Source: Lunatimonas sp. (GTDB taxonomy: Bacteria > Bacteroidota > Bacteroidia > Cytophagales > Cyclobacteriaceae). Taken from it: a stretch of 64,000 bases of DNA. Below are positions 24,458 through 33,783 of this stretch, piece after piece (the first letter of the stretch is position 1; the number at the start of each line of letters is the position of its first letter). The stretch covers positions 1-64,000 of the forward strand of contig NZ_JAFIEU010000045.1 of assembly GCF_020832325.1 (NCBI RefSeq), read 5' to 3'. The notes beneath the pieces are model-generated. The model made no database searches, was not told where the DNA came from, and was given only the letters and a program-made list of their open reading frames with translations. The translations under genes were made by a program, and so were the position numbers.

Positions 24458-25552
24458 TTAATCCATAAAATCCATCGGAACTTCATCAGGATATAGCCTA
24501 CCGCTTTCCGCTCGGGATTTGGTAGACGGACACCCCTTGCTCGGCTTATCCCGCTCTCGAATAGCCTGCTCGGTGGCGGCCTTGGCGATGCGCGTGGCCT
24601 TGATTCCGTCATCAGGCGTCGGAAGATCTCCGGGTACCCCGCTTTGAAGTGCCTTTTCCAATTCCATGTACATACCAGTAAAACTCTTTTCGGGGTGCCA
24701 TGGTAGGTGTTGGGTACCGTGGGAGTTCCTGACTTCAAAAGAATGCTCTTCCCGATTATACCGAATCACACCGTCTGTCCCAATAATTTCGTATTGAAAA
24801 TGCGTTCGGGGTTCTTTGGAGGTGGTATTGTAAGAGAAACTCATCTCCACCATGGTATGGGCACCACATTCGTGGGCCATGTGCAGGTAGACGTGGTCCG
24901 GCGCCTCGTAGTTGTCTAACCATACGCCGATGCCGTGTTGCCAGGCAACCTCTGACCCTAACCACCAACGGGAGAGATCTATCTGATGAACGCCACAATC
25001 GACCATAGGCCCACCCTCCTCCATGCGGCCGATTCGCAAAGCACTATCCACCCGCTCTCCGTTTTCGTTCCAATGCCACTTCCCATGAAGGTGCCAGTTA
25101 TACACCAATCGCAACAGCCTAACCTCCCCAATAGCCTTTTCACGAATAAGCCTGTGAATATCTTTGGCACTTTGGCTAAAACGGTAGTTAAAACCCGTGA
25201 ACAGCATGCATCCAGCCTCTTCCATCACCCGCTTCATTTCCAACATCTCTTCTTCATTCATGCCGAGGGGCTTTTCACAAAGTACCGGCTTGCTATGCCT
25301 TGCCGCATCTACCACGTTTCGGTAATGAACCGGTGCCGGGGTACAGATCACCACGGCATCTATTCCCGAAGAAAAAAACTCCTCTTCCGTAGGATACGCA
25401 TGGGGAATATGGAATTTATGCTGCAATTCAACTGCCCGGGAAAAACTATGGTCATAAAGGGCATACACCTGCAATCCCGGAATCTGCTGAATGGCCGGTA
25501 TATGGCCATACTCCGCAATCATTCCACAACCGATAATTCCGATTTTTTTCAT
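24458..25552 (-). CDS. Gfo/Idh/MocA family oxidoreductase
   Basis: The 364-residue product has an N-terminal NAD(P) Rossmann motif (GIIGCGMIAEYGH, 5-17), the family's CEKPLG motif (about 93-98, Lys catalytic) and the C-terminal domain motif DCGVHQIDLSRWW. It probably oxidises or epimerises a sugar or cyclitol. It stands alone between the Crp group and YceI. A broken paralogue with the same DCGVHQIDL region lies at 35337-35590. Confidence 0.85.
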   Translation of the reverse strand: MKKIGIIGCGMIAEYGHIPAIQQIPGLQVYALYDHSFSRAVELQHKFHIPHAYPTEEEFFSSGIDAVVICTPAPVHYRNVVDAARHSKPVLCEKPLGMNEEEMLEMKRVMEEAGCMLFTGFNYRFSQSAKDIHRLIREKAIGEVRLLRLVYNWHLHGKWHWNENGERVDSALRIGRMEEGGPMVDCGVHQIDLSRWWLGSEVAWQHGIGVWLDNYEAPDHVYLHMAHECGAHTMVEMSFSYNTTSKEPRTHFQYEIIGTDGVIRYNREEHSFEVRNSHGTQHLPWHPEKSFTGMYMELEKALQSGVPGDLPTPDDGIKATRIAKAATEQAIRERDKPSKGCPSTKSRAESGRLYPDEVPMDFMD

Positions 25553-25677
25553 ATTTAGCTTGGGTTGGAAAAAGCACCATTGTTACTCTTGTGGTTACGG
25601 ATTATCCAATAAAATGTTAGGATTAGGTTGTATCTATCCACATTGGATACTGCAATCTCCTACCGTCCTGATTTGTA

Positions 25678-26196
25678 CTAAAAATCCACCTTCACGATCA
25701 CTTCGTCCGAAAGCACTAAACTCTTTTCTCCAAGCCCAAAATCCAAGCGATCAATGACAAACTCACCGGCGAACCTTCGTTTCGATCCGGCTTGGATCAC
25801 GGTAAAGGGGATTTCTAACTCCCTACTTATATCCCGGATCGTTAAATCAAATACGCCAATAAAAGCATTCTTTCCAGTTGCCCGAAACGCTTTGGACTCC
25901 AAACGGATTTCCGGAAAACTGCCGGTATTAAAATACTGCCGGCCCAATAGGTGCTTATCACGCAACTTTATGCCTGTATCGATGGAAGTTGGATTGGCCG
26001 TGCCTCTGATACTGGAATGCTTCAGCTTCTTCGGATCAAAATCTACTTCTACGGCCCAATCGGAAAAAGTACCCTCCACCGTAATGCCCGCATTTTTGAT
26101 CTGAAAGCGTATAGGCTGCTCAGGTTGAATGGACTGTGACCATCCCATATAGGACAACCCCAAGCCGATCAGCAAAAAAAACACACCCCTTCTCAT
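25678..26196 (-). CDS. YceI family periplasmic protein
   Basis: The product has 172 residues, a signal peptide (about 1-20) and a YceI lipocalin-like barrel (FQIKNAGITVEGTFSDW...VEVDFDP...SIRGTANPTSIDTG). Family members bind isoprenoid-type lipids. Its start overlaps the stop of the cytochrome gene by four bases, so the two are co-translated; the pair may form a periplasmic electron or quinone-handling unit. Confidence 0.85.
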   Translation of the reverse strand: MRRGVFFLLIGLGLSYMGWSQSIQPEQPIRFQIKNAGITVEGTFSDWAVEVDFDPKKLKHSSIRGTANPTSIDTGIKLRDKHLLGRQYFNTGSFPEIRLESKAFRATGKNAFIGVFDLTIRDISRELEIPFTVIQAGSKRRFAGEFVIDRLDFGLGEKSLVLSDEVIVKVDF

Positions 26197-27740
26197 AGCG
26201 TCAACAGGTAAGCGATAAGAGCTGCTTGGTCCGATTCTGATAAATCCAACCCAAACTCGTGCCCAAGCACCGCCTTGGTTTCCACATCATGGGGTTTGAA
26301 GCCGGTAGGCACGTAGTCATCTTCGAGGCGCCTCGGATCGAAAAGATCTTCCAACCTAGCCAAGGAGGCATCGTGCAAAAATGGCCCCCTGTACCATAAT
26401 CCCAGCAGGGAGGGCACTTTGTAATAGCCGGTGCCCCTTCTTGTATGCATCGTGTACCCGGGATCTGTGCCCACAGAGATATCAAAGATATCGTAGGTGT
26501 CGTAATGCCTGTCAGGTATATAAAATCCGTCCGCAGGGGTAAGCTTATTATTGGTAAACAATGGCGGTGTGTGGCAGGTGACACATCCTTGGTCGGCAAA
26601 AATGACTTTACCTCGTTCACTGATTTCTGACGGCTTGTTCGGGTTTTCGGGAGCTTGGAGGGAATAGACGTACTTGGCGATCGCATATAGCTGCGCATCT
26701 GAATGCCTGTCGTAGGTACCGGGAAAGAAGATAGGATCCCCGCTGTTTAGCCGTTCTCTTGTCAAACCCAGTGGATTGTAATCACCGTAGAAATTCAGAA
26801 AATCCAATGCCTGATTCATTGCGATGTAACGCATAAGGTCTTCGATGCTCCGATGCTGTCCCAAGCCACCGTGATCGAGGTACTTTCTATCCTTTACACC
26901 AATTAAATTGGGGGCTTGTGGCGGATACAAAATACTGGTTCCCTGTCTACCAAAAGCCCCTTCCGGTACGGCCTTGTATGCGTGAAGAATTTGCTCCCGG
27001 CCACTTTCGATCAACTTGCCATGGGGATCCCCCTCGGCAAAAGGGCTTCCAAATAAAAAATTGGTCACACCCTGCACACCCCTCTCAGATACGCCATCAC
27101 TTTCCAGTGCAAAAGCAAATGCCTTGTCACCGGGCCAATTACCCTGTGCGCCCTTAAGTAGCGACCCGTCATCCATAACCCGGGTATGACACATGCCGCA
27201 GGAGAGATTGCCTAGGTAAACCTTCCCTTTTCCGGCTACCACCCATTTGGCAAAAGGCAGTATACCTTCGGAAGTGACAGGCATGGCAGTCGTTTCGAAA
27301 AACGCTCTATTTCGCACATGTTGGGTATTGATGACCGCTCCCAGCGTATCGATGGGGTAATCAAAAAGCAGCTCGCCAGCCTGTACCCAGTCTTCCTCTG
27401 TCACCAGCTGCGCCTCGTCAAAAACAACCTCAGCCTCCTGTTCATGCAGCCACTCCCAATACCCCTCCGGTTCATGGTCGGGATGATATACCGGATAGGT
27501 CCTGTAGATAACCCGCTCGGGAAGGTTGTAATAAAACTCCTCCGAGACCGGCTCGGCAGAAAAGGCAGGGTTTGCATGGGGAAGTTCCCAATCCTTCATG
27601 GCTTCATCTGTCCAAACCCTTGGAATATGACCCACCATCCAGTGGTAAACCAATTGACCCTTCGGGCCAAACGCAAATGCGGGTAGGAACAGTACAAGCC
27701 AAACCCATCCCAAACTGAAGTGACGAAACCTTATCTTCAT
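26193..27740 (-). CDS. secreted di-haem c-type cytochrome, peroxidase-like
   Basis: The 515-residue product has a signal peptide (about 1-24) and two haem sites, CGMCH at 181-185 and CVTCH at 386-390. The layout and the LHDASLARLEDLFDP segment resemble bacterial di-haem peroxidase/MauG relatives, although it is longer than CcpA (about 330). Oxidising H2O2 or modifying a partner protein is possible. It is the first gene of a two-gene operon with YceI. Confidence 0.75.
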   Translation of the reverse strand: MKIRFRHFSLGWVWLVLFLPAFAFGPKGQLVYHWMVGHIPRVWTDEAMKDWELPHANPAFSAEPVSEEFYYNLPERVIYRTYPVYHPDHEPEGYWEWLHEQEAEVVFDEAQLVTEEDWVQAGELLFDYPIDTLGAVINTQHVRNRAFFETTAMPVTSEGILPFAKWVVAGKGKVYLGNLSCGMCHTRVMDDGSLLKGAQGNWPGDKAFAFALESDGVSERGVQGVTNFLFGSPFAEGDPHGKLIESGREQILHAYKAVPEGAFGRQGTSILYPPQAPNLIGVKDRKYLDHGGLGQHRSIEDLMRYIAMNQALDFLNFYGDYNPLGLTRERLNSGDPIFFPGTYDRHSDAQLYAIAKYVYSLQAPENPNKPSEISERGKVIFADQGCVTCHTPPLFTNNKLTPADGFYIPDRHYDTYDIFDISVGTDPGYTMHTRRGTGYYKVPSLLGLWYRGPFLHDASLARLEDLFDPRRLEDDYVPTGFKPHDVETKAVLGHEFGLDLSESDQAALIAYLLTL

Positions 27741-27981
27741 TTTTTAAGGCACATAAAAATACACTGGTACAATTTATCAAAAAACAACAGAAAATCAATG
27801 CCTATATCCAACGTTTAAGATCCCTTCACCGCAAAAAGCCTCTGTCAAAAAAACGACGGTGATAACACAAACATGTGGTTCTGCTAACGCAAAGCAACGA
27901 AGCTCATCCAAATTCCATCATTTGTTCGATTTACAACTTACTTATTATGCTGAGCAAGGCAACGTAAACCTACTACGATAC

Positions 27982-29316
27982 ATGAAGAATCAACTGATAA
28001 TGACCTGCGCTGCGCTACTGTGTTTGGCCTGCGTAGAAGAGGTTACCGGAAACCTACCCGTCCCTCCCATCCAAATGCCTGTAGGTACACCAACAGCGAT
28101 CGGTACGCCGATTGGAGATATCATTACACAGGAAATCGGCCCAAATGGAGGGACAATTCAATGGGATAACGGCACCTACCAGCTGGTATTCCCTCCGGGT
28201 GCACTGGATAAAAGCACGACAATCCGTGTACAGGCCATCACGCACACACTCGACCATGGATTGGGAACGGCCTTTGATTTCGGACCGGATGGCACACAGT
28301 TCGCCAAGCCTGTCGAACTTATCTATCACTACACCGATGAGTCCATGGAAGGAACACTTGCCGGCCTGGTCCATGTAGCCTTTCAGGACGAAAAGAACGT
28401 TTGGCAGGCGCTTCGCAACCTGGAAGTAAATACAACCGCCCAAACCCTAACTGCAAAACTGCCCCATTTCAGCCGTTGGTCATTTTTCGCCTCGGCCATG
28501 ATCGCACCTGGGCAAAAATCCCTGGGCGTCGGTCAGTCGGTGGACCTGGAAGTGCTGGGATACGAGTACGAACTTAACCTTCTATCGGACCCAAAAAATC
28601 AGGACCTATTGGCGCCCTTGGTGCCACCTTCCCCGATAAAGGGACAGCTGGTAAAAGAGTGGCTTATTGACGGTAAAGCAAGCGGTACCCAACCGGAAAA
28701 AGGACGGCTATCGGTGATGTCCAGCCACCGGTCTAGGGCTACCTATACGGCACCGTTGGAGGCACCGGAAGCGGAATCTATCATGGTGTCGGCAGAGTTG
28801 AATCTGGGAAAAGGGAAATTTCTCCTTCTCAGTCATCTATCCATACAGCCTGACAACCGCTTTAGCGTAGGCACCTTCGACTTCAGAAACGCTGCTGCCC
28901 TGATTGGCCTAGCAGATAATGTCCTCACCATACACATGTACAAACCCAACCAAACGGGTTACGAGGCCGTGCTTAGCTTCATTGTGCCCGGCTTTGGCGG
29001 AAACGGAAACTATCCCTTTTCCAAAGAGGTAAATGGAGGAGTTGAGATCATAGATGCCTATAGAAATTTTGCCAGCACTGCCTACAACGACAAATCAGAA
29101 CCCTACTTCAATGGCAGCATCCAAATTACGGAAAGCAGCACCCAGGTAGGTGGCTCGTTTCAAGGCTCCATTCAGGGCACATTGTACGAAGCAGTGGAGA
29201 AAAACGGCACCGTGATCTATGAACCCTTCCCGATACAAGCATCCTTCGTAGATGGGCTGTTGAATGCGCTGACCTTTGGACTTTATACGCCTACCACTAC
29301 CAAAGTAGTGAAGTAG
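27982..29316 (+). CDS. lipoprotein with ZU5-like domain
   Basis: The product has 444 residues. ATG 27982 is chosen because it gives a lipoprotein signal with Cys17 (LLCLAC); the frame is open to 27859. Residues about 45-140 (GPNGGTIQWDNGTYQLVFPPGALDKS...) resemble the ZU5 fold, in which a Gly-Gly start and PPGAL motif are typical. The remainder is not recognised. It is monocistronic with a strong terminator. Confidence 0.65.
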   Translation: MKNQLIMTCAALLCLACVEEVTGNLPVPPIQMPVGTPTAIGTPIGDIITQEIGPNGGTIQWDNGTYQLVFPPGALDKSTTIRVQAITHTLDHGLGTAFDFGPDGTQFAKPVELIYHYTDESMEGTLAGLVHVAFQDEKNVWQALRNLEVNTTAQTLTAKLPHFSRWSFFASAMIAPGQKSLGVGQSVDLEVLGYEYELNLLSDPKNQDLLAPLVPPSPIKGQLVKEWLIDGKASGTQPEKGRLSVMSSHRSRATYTAPLEAPEAESIMVSAELNLGKGKFLLLSHLSIQPDNRFSVGTFDFRNAAALIGLADNVLTIHMYKPNQTGYEAVLSFIVPGFGGNGNYPFSKEVNGGVEIIDAYRNFASTAYNDKSEPYFNGSIQITESSTQVGGSFQGSIQGTLYEAVEKNGTVIYEPFPIQASFVDGLLNALTFGLYTPTTTKVVK

Positions 29317-29326
29317 GTAATATGGT

Positions 29327-29356
29327 GGGAGCCGGTGTTTTCCGGCTCCCTTTTTT
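29327..29356 (+). terminator. rho-independent terminator
   Basis: GGGAGCCGG-TGTTTT-CCGGCTCCC followed by six T. It ends the ZU5-lipoprotein transcript and lies before the convergent cytochrome oxidase operon. Confidence 0.9.
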
Positions 29357-29379
29357 AAAATAAGTCGAATTTTTCATCA

Positions 29380-29802
29380 CTAGAAGAAAGATTTATAAAA
29401 CTGGGGACTCCAATACATGATCAAATAAAACATCGCAAACCCCACAAATCCGATCACCAATGCCCAAACCCAAGCCGGAATACCTTTAGGTGTCTCTGAT
29501 CCACGTATCAAAAAGAAATCATTCTTTTCGCTTCCATAAGAATTGATGGTAATGGGGACTTTTTCATTCACCACTTCGCCATCATTTAACCCTACCACGG
29601 CGATGGAAGGTCCATTCCTGACTTCAAAAGGGAGTGTCCTTATCCCTTCTTTTCCGGAAGATGATCGCGCAACTATTCTCAATTCATGTTTACCGTCGGG
29701 AATCTTGCTTGTATCCAAGACAAACTTGGTAGGAGGAGCAAATTCCACAAATGGCTGAGGATCATCATCTAGGTAAACCTTAATTATTCTATTGTCTTCC
29801 AT
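29380..29802 (-). CDS. oxidase-operon accessory protein, Ig-like domain plus TM
   Basis: The product has 140 residues. Residues about 5-85 look like a beta-sandwich (FVLDTSKIPDGKHELRIVARSSSGKEG) and one transmembrane helix lies at about 110-128. There is no signal peptide and the topology is unclear. It is the last gene of the oxidase operon, and the 1-base gap to the previous gene suggests coupling. It may take the place of a small oxidase subunit; no family is assigned. Confidence 0.6.
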   Translation of the reverse strand: MEDNRIIKVYLDDDPQPFVEFAPPTKFVLDTSKIPDGKHELRIVARSSSGKEGIRTLPFEVRNGPSIAVVGLNDGEVVNEKVPITINSYGSEKNDFFLIRGSETPKGIPAWVWALVIGFVGFAMFYLIMYWSPQFYKSFF

Positions 29803-29803
29803 A

Positions 29804-30079
29804 TTAAATATCTTTTACTAAGTTCTTGATATGGGAAGAATGCTGTTCTCCAGGATTCCACAAAAGTTTGACACTGTAAAAGAGCACAATCACTACCAAA
29901 ATAGTAGCTCCCCCTACTATCACATTGTCCCAAAACTGAAGCGGGCCCACACCGTGAGAAATATCCTGTAAAATTTCAGGCTGATTTCTTCTACACACTT
30001 CACAGGCCAATACACTCCCCTGTAGGAAAAAGAGCATCAATGGTAAGTAGATTATTAATTTAAAAGCAAGTCTTTTCAT
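29804..30079 (-). CDS. oxidase-operon small membrane protein with CxxC
   Basis: The product has 91 residues with a signal-like first helix (about 6-26), ACEVCRRN with Cys pair near 26-29 and a second helix (about 53-70). The Cys pair is at the periplasmic end of the first helix and could bind metal or be oxidised. It lies between two other small oxidase-operon genes. No family is recognised. Confidence 0.6.
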   Translation of the reverse strand: MKRLAFKLIIYLPLMLFFLQGSVLACEVCRRNQPEILQDISHGVGPLQFWDNVIVGGATILVVIVLFYSVKLLWNPGEQHSSHIKNLVKDI

Positions 30080-30083
30080 CTTC

Positions 30084-30317
30084 TTACTTCCAATAATTGT
30101 TGGCCATGGCGATGGTTTGAAATTCTACAGCAACCACCTGTGCAGATGCAATCAACTGGGCAGTATCCTCTGCATAGGACTTCCTAAGAGACTTCCGGAT
30201 TTCTGGATCAGTTTGTATTGCCGCTATGGATTTCCGTGCCAATTTGACTGCCAAATCTCTCCCCTCTTGTGGAGTACTGGTGATCAAACTTGTCAATTCA
30301 TTTCCTGCATTTGTCAT
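30084..30317 (-). CDS. oxidase-operon small soluble protein
   Basis: The product has 77 residues, is helical and Ala-rich, and has no Cys, signal or membrane segment. It starts three bases after the cytochrome subunit gene ends. I do not recognise it; position suggests an assembly or accessory function for the oxidase. Confidence 0.55.
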   Translation of the reverse strand: MTNAGNELTSLITSTPQEGRDLAVKLARKSIAAIQTDPEIRKSLRKSYAEDTAQLIASAQVVAVEFQTIAMANNYWK

Positions 30318-30320
30318 ATC

Positions 30321-31319
30321 TTATTGATTTAATTGTTCTACATATTCTCTGATATTCCGTACTTCTTCTATACTGACAGGTTTTGCATTATTTCCCCAGC
30401 TTTTCCGCTCGTGATTGGCAATGGCAGCGATTTCTTCGTCAGAGAGAATATCTCCGAATCCTTGCATTACCCCATATTCGGTCCGCGCATCAAACCCTTC
30501 CAGAATGATCTGAATTAAAAGGGATGGGTCATCATTTTTCACTATTGCGCTACCTGCCAAAGGCGGGAATGCCCCTGTCAATCCACTACCATCTGATTGA
30601 TGACATGCTGCACAATTTTGCATGTAGAGAGTTTGCCCATCCAAGCCCAGGTCACCACTGTCTTCTGAAGTCTTGATTTTCCTTGAGGAAGGAATAAACT
30701 CCCGTTCTGCAGGACCTGGCAACTCAGCTTGCTTCAATGATTGCAGATAGGCCACCAAGGCCAAGGCCTTTTCTGAAGCCACTACTGCGTGTCCTGGCCT
30801 GGGCAGATATTCCTCCGGTACAGCGACCTTGATATCCGAGCTAAGCACAGCTTCTGTTTTTTTAATTTCAAAAAGCCAGGGGTATGAAGGCATGATGGAT
30901 TCCTTCACCACAGTGCGGGGATTAAAGAGATGAAGCAGGTGCCATTCTTTACCAGGCTGCCTGAGACCTGTATTAGTCAGATCTGGTCCAGTCCGTTCAC
31001 TGCCAAGTAATGAAGGGGATTGGCGCCAAACATCCATTCTCACTTTGCTGAAATAATAATCGGAAGCCAGAGAGGGCCGATTGCCCCAAGCTTTGTCCAT
31101 CTCAATATTGCGGACCTGCTGGGTATGGCAAGCCATGCAGTTTTCCTCTACATAGATGCGAAGTCCTTCCCTTTCCAATACCGAAAGTGGCTGCATGGAT
31201 GGCAAAGGTTCTACCTGTTGCAATTGGATGGCAGGCAACACAGCTATCAGGATACTCAGAAAAAGAAATCCCAAAAATGAAGTACCTACCAGAAGTTTAT
31301 GGTCTTTATGAAAGTTCAT
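30321..31319 (-). CDS. ccoO: CcoO-like cytochrome subunit fused to a second cytochrome c domain
   Basis: The product has 332 residues: an N-terminal membrane anchor (about 11-30), a CcoO-type haem domain with CMACH (61-65) and the MPSYPWLF Met-ligand region, then a second cytochrome c domain with CAACH (236-240). Usual CcoO proteins have one haem, with CcoP supplying two more. Here a single-chain fusion may replace CcoP, which is absent. It is downstream of CcoN with 10 bases between them. Confidence 0.85.
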   Translation of the reverse strand: MNFHKDHKLLVGTSFLGFLFLSILIAVLPAIQLQQVEPLPSMQPLSVLEREGLRIYVEENCMACHTQQVRNIEMDKAWGNRPSLASDYYFSKVRMDVWRQSPSLLGSERTGPDLTNTGLRQPGKEWHLLHLFNPRTVVKESIMPSYPWLFEIKKTEAVLSSDIKVAVPEEYLPRPGHAVVASEKALALVAYLQSLKQAELPGPAEREFIPSSRKIKTSEDSGDLGLDGQTLYMQNCAACHQSDGSGLTGAFPPLAGSAIVKNDDPSLLIQIILEGFDARTEYGVMQGFGDILSDEEIAAIANHERKSWGNNAKPVSIEEVRNIREYVEQLNQ

Positions 31320-31329
31320 CGTCTAAAAT

Positions 31330-33084
31330 TTAGGACTGTACAATTTCCAGAGATTGGGTATGTTTGGCTTTTGTTTTCGGATCGGATTTTACCATGACCC
31401 AAAAATTGTAAGCAAACATCAGATGGGACACGAACATTAGGGAACCCCCGATAGCCCGCCAAACCCAGTAAGGACGCATTAAAATCACCGAATCGATAAA
31501 CGGATCATTATCCATCCAACTCAGCCCCCTGAGTGTCCCTCCTGCCATCAGTGAAATCATATAGGCAAAGAGCCCAATAAATGCCAGCCAGAAGTGAATC
31601 CCTACATTAAGCTGTGGAGGTTCGTGCCCTGTCAGCTTAGGAAGAATGGCATAGAAGCATGCCCAAAGTATAAAAGTGATGATGCCATACATCGTCATGT
31701 GAGAGTGGGCTACATTGAAGTCGGTAAAGTGCCAGATAAAATTAGTGAACCGGAAGGCCTGGAAACTCCCTTGAGTAGACCCCACAAAATAAAAGACCAC
31801 ACCCACCAGAAAAAAAGGAAGCACATAGCTCTTGTTGATATCACTCCAGCTACCACGCATTGTCAATAGAAAGTTTGTGGTGCCTGCAACTACGGGTATA
31901 AACATTCCTGCACTGAATACTATTGCCACAGTCTGTAGCCACCACGGTAATGGACTGAATACAAAGTGATGTGTACCAATAAGTGTATAGAACAACATCT
32001 GCGTCCAAAAAGCCAATACACCCAAAGAATAAGAGTAAATGGGTTTATTGAGAGATGCCGGAAGGTAATAATATATCAAACCAAGGGTAAAAGTCATGAA
32101 CCACATCCCAACACCTTGGTGCATGTAATACCCCTGAATTACCGTCTCTCCAAGGCCATCTTGAAATTGGGGTAAATATCCTATGACGACCAATACAATG
32201 GTCCAAACCAATCCACCCAAAAGATACCAATTGGAAATGTATATCTCGGAAATCTTACGAGTAGCTACTGTTCGGTAAAAATTATAGAAAGTCAGAATCA
32301 AACCACCTGCAAAAAAAGCTGCAACCGGCCAAATAAATTCACGGTATTCGCCTCCTCCATTGTTGATCCCGGACATTAGACAGACTGAACCGAAAAATAC
32401 TGCCAGGTTCATCAGCACCCAGGCGATCTTAGCCAAGTAGGGACGATAAATTTTATTGTTAGATGTCCGAACTACGACGAAATAGCCCAAACCAATCATT
32501 GCCATCGAAGCCCAGCCCCAAAAAACCACGTTGGTATGTACAGGCCTCAATCTCCCAAAAGATAAAAATCTTGCTGAATCCATTTCAGGCCAGATAAACT
32601 TCATTCCGAGATATTGACCTATAAGTGATCCGAATACCAACCAAAATACTCCGGCTGCCAAATACCAAATAACTATTTGCTTCAGCGCAGGTGCCACTTC
32701 CATTTTCAAGGGTGATTTTTTCTTTTCATCCACAATGGGATTTTCAGGGTCTTCGGTGAGATAGTCCACCAATCCTTTTTCATCCCTGATTTCGCCTCTG
32801 CTCCCCAATTCATCACCTTTCAATTGGTACCGGTGAGCTGCTTTCCTACTTTCCAGAATTTCATCAACATCTGCATCCTCTAGATTGATGATTTGCTGCT
32901 TGATTTCACGTTGGGTGCTTTTTTCTGACTTTTTCTGTAGTCTGTCAAAAAAAGACGAAAGCCGGAAAACCACAATGACTACTGCAATAAACAACACGAT
33001 GGCTATCAAAAACAAAGTACCAATCACTCCTGGACTACTCCAAAGCTGATCTCTGGAAGAATTCAAAATAATAAACTGGAGCAT
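31330..33084 (-). CDS. ccoN: cbb3-like haem-copper oxidase or NO reductase catalytic subunit
   Basis: About 584 residues. A hydrophobic N-terminal helix and a charged linker precede the twelve-helix core. The core has the low-spin haem His (RPVHTNVVFWG), the CuB His region (YYMHQGVGMW, with Gln where cbb3 normally has Asn), the His pair GTHHFVFSPLP and the haem ligands AHSHMTMYG. The start at 33084 is preferred because longer frames run into the operator at 33158-33187. The neighbouring NsrR-like regulator and protoglobin suggest that it may reduce NO instead of, or as well as, O2. Confidence 0.8.
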   Translation of the reverse strand: MLQFIILNSSRDQLWSSPGVIGTLFLIAIVLFIAVVIVVFRLSSFFDRLQKKSEKSTQREIKQQIINLEDADVDEILESRKAAHRYQLKGDELGSRGEIRDEKGLVDYLTEDPENPIVDEKKKSPLKMEVAPALKQIVIWYLAAGVFWLVFGSLIGQYLGMKFIWPEMDSARFLSFGRLRPVHTNVVFWGWASMAMIGLGYFVVVRTSNNKIYRPYLAKIAWVLMNLAVFFGSVCLMSGINNGGGEYREFIWPVAAFFAGGLILTFYNFYRTVATRKISEIYISNWYLLGGLVWTIVLVVIGYLPQFQDGLGETVIQGYYMHQGVGMWFMTFTLGLIYYYLPASLNKPIYSYSLGVLAFWTQMLFYTLIGTHHFVFSPLPWWLQTVAIVFSAGMFIPVVAGTTNFLLTMRGSWSDINKSYVLPFFLVGVVFYFVGSTQGSFQAFRFTNFIWHFTDFNVAHSHMTMYGIITFILWACFYAILPKLTGHEPPQLNVGIHFWLAFIGLFAYMISLMAGGTLRGLSWMDNDPFIDSVILMRPYWVWRAIGGSLMFVSHLMFAYNFWVMVKSDPKTKAKHTQSLEIVQS

Positions 33085-33157
33085 GAGAGCTTTAACTTGC
33101 CCTAAGGCACATAGATGGTGTAATATCAATTCCATACCTATTTTGTAGTATAAGATT

Positions 33158-33187
33158 TTTATTTCCGATAAATTTATCGGAAATAAA
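33158..33187 (-). promoter_or_regulatory. Rrf2-type operator before the oxidase operon
   Basis: A 30 bp perfect palindrome is centred on TTCCGATAAATTTATCGGAA. A close variant occurs at 33693-33712, before the Rrf2 and protoglobin genes. Its centre lies 88 bases before the chosen oxidase start, similar to the spacing at the second site. Confidence 0.8.
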
Positions 33188-33198
33188 TTCAAATTTTT

Positions 33199-33633
33199 TT
33201 ATCTCAATAAAATAGCCTTGCCTGACACAAGACCTTCGGCCAAATCTTTGAGACTGGTAGTCTCCAGCATAGATTTTAGCTGAGATCGGACTAGGACAAA
33301 CTTATCATGCATGGGACAAGGTTCCGAAGCATTGCAGGCCGAAAGTCCAAGACCACAACCCTTGTAAATACTATCTCCATCAATAGCATTGACAATTTCG
33401 CTGATCTTAACTTTATCCTGTTTGGCAGGCTCCAGATAAAATCCCCCATAGGGTCCTTTGAGAGATTCTACCACTTCATGCTTGACCAGCTCCCCCAGTA
33501 TTTTGGCAGTAAATGCTTCAGGTGTGCCGATTTTCTCTGCTATCTCGCCCGTTTTCACGCGTTTACCCTCCTGTGATTGTATTGCCACATAAAGCATTGC
33601 CTTGATTCCGTATTCACAAGCTTTTGAAAACAT
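33199..33633 (-). CDS. Rrf2 family regulator, NsrR/IscR-like
   Basis: The 144-residue product has an N-terminal winged helix (FSKACEYGIKAMLYVA, IAEKIGTPEAFTAKIL) and three Cys at 93, 100 and 106, as in Fe-S-binding Rrf2 proteins. Cys spacing is closer to IscR/NsrR than to CymR types, so it probably carries an Fe-S cluster damaged by NO or redox stress. It lies immediately upstream of the oxidase operon and divergent from the protoglobin gene. The two matching palindromes suggest that it controls itself and both neighbours. Confidence 0.85.
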   Translation of the reverse strand: MFSKACEYGIKAMLYVAIQSQEGKRVKTGEIAEKIGTPEAFTAKILGELVKHEVVESLKGPYGGFYLEPAKQDKVKISEIVNAIDGDSIYKGCGLGLSACNASEPCPMHDKFVLVRSQLKSMLETTSLKDLAEGLVSGKAILLR

Positions 33634-33692
33634 CTGCTGATTTTATTGACTTTAGTCACCCGACTATATGACAAATGTAAGGAATATTTATT

Positions 33693-33712
33693 TTCCGACA
33701 ATTTTATCGGAA
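33693..33712. promoter_or_regulatory. Rrf2-type operator, divergent promoter
   Basis: TTCCGACAATTTTATCGGAA matches the site at 33158-33187 with two of twenty bases changed. It lies between the Rrf2 gene (start 33633, minus) and the protoglobin gene (start 33784, plus), 60-71 bases from each start. Confidence 0.75.
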
Positions 33713-33783
33713 TTAAAAGTCTACTATATTTTTTTTAATTAGGATTCCTAACTATATTTGGGGATCACTAAAACAAAACAATC

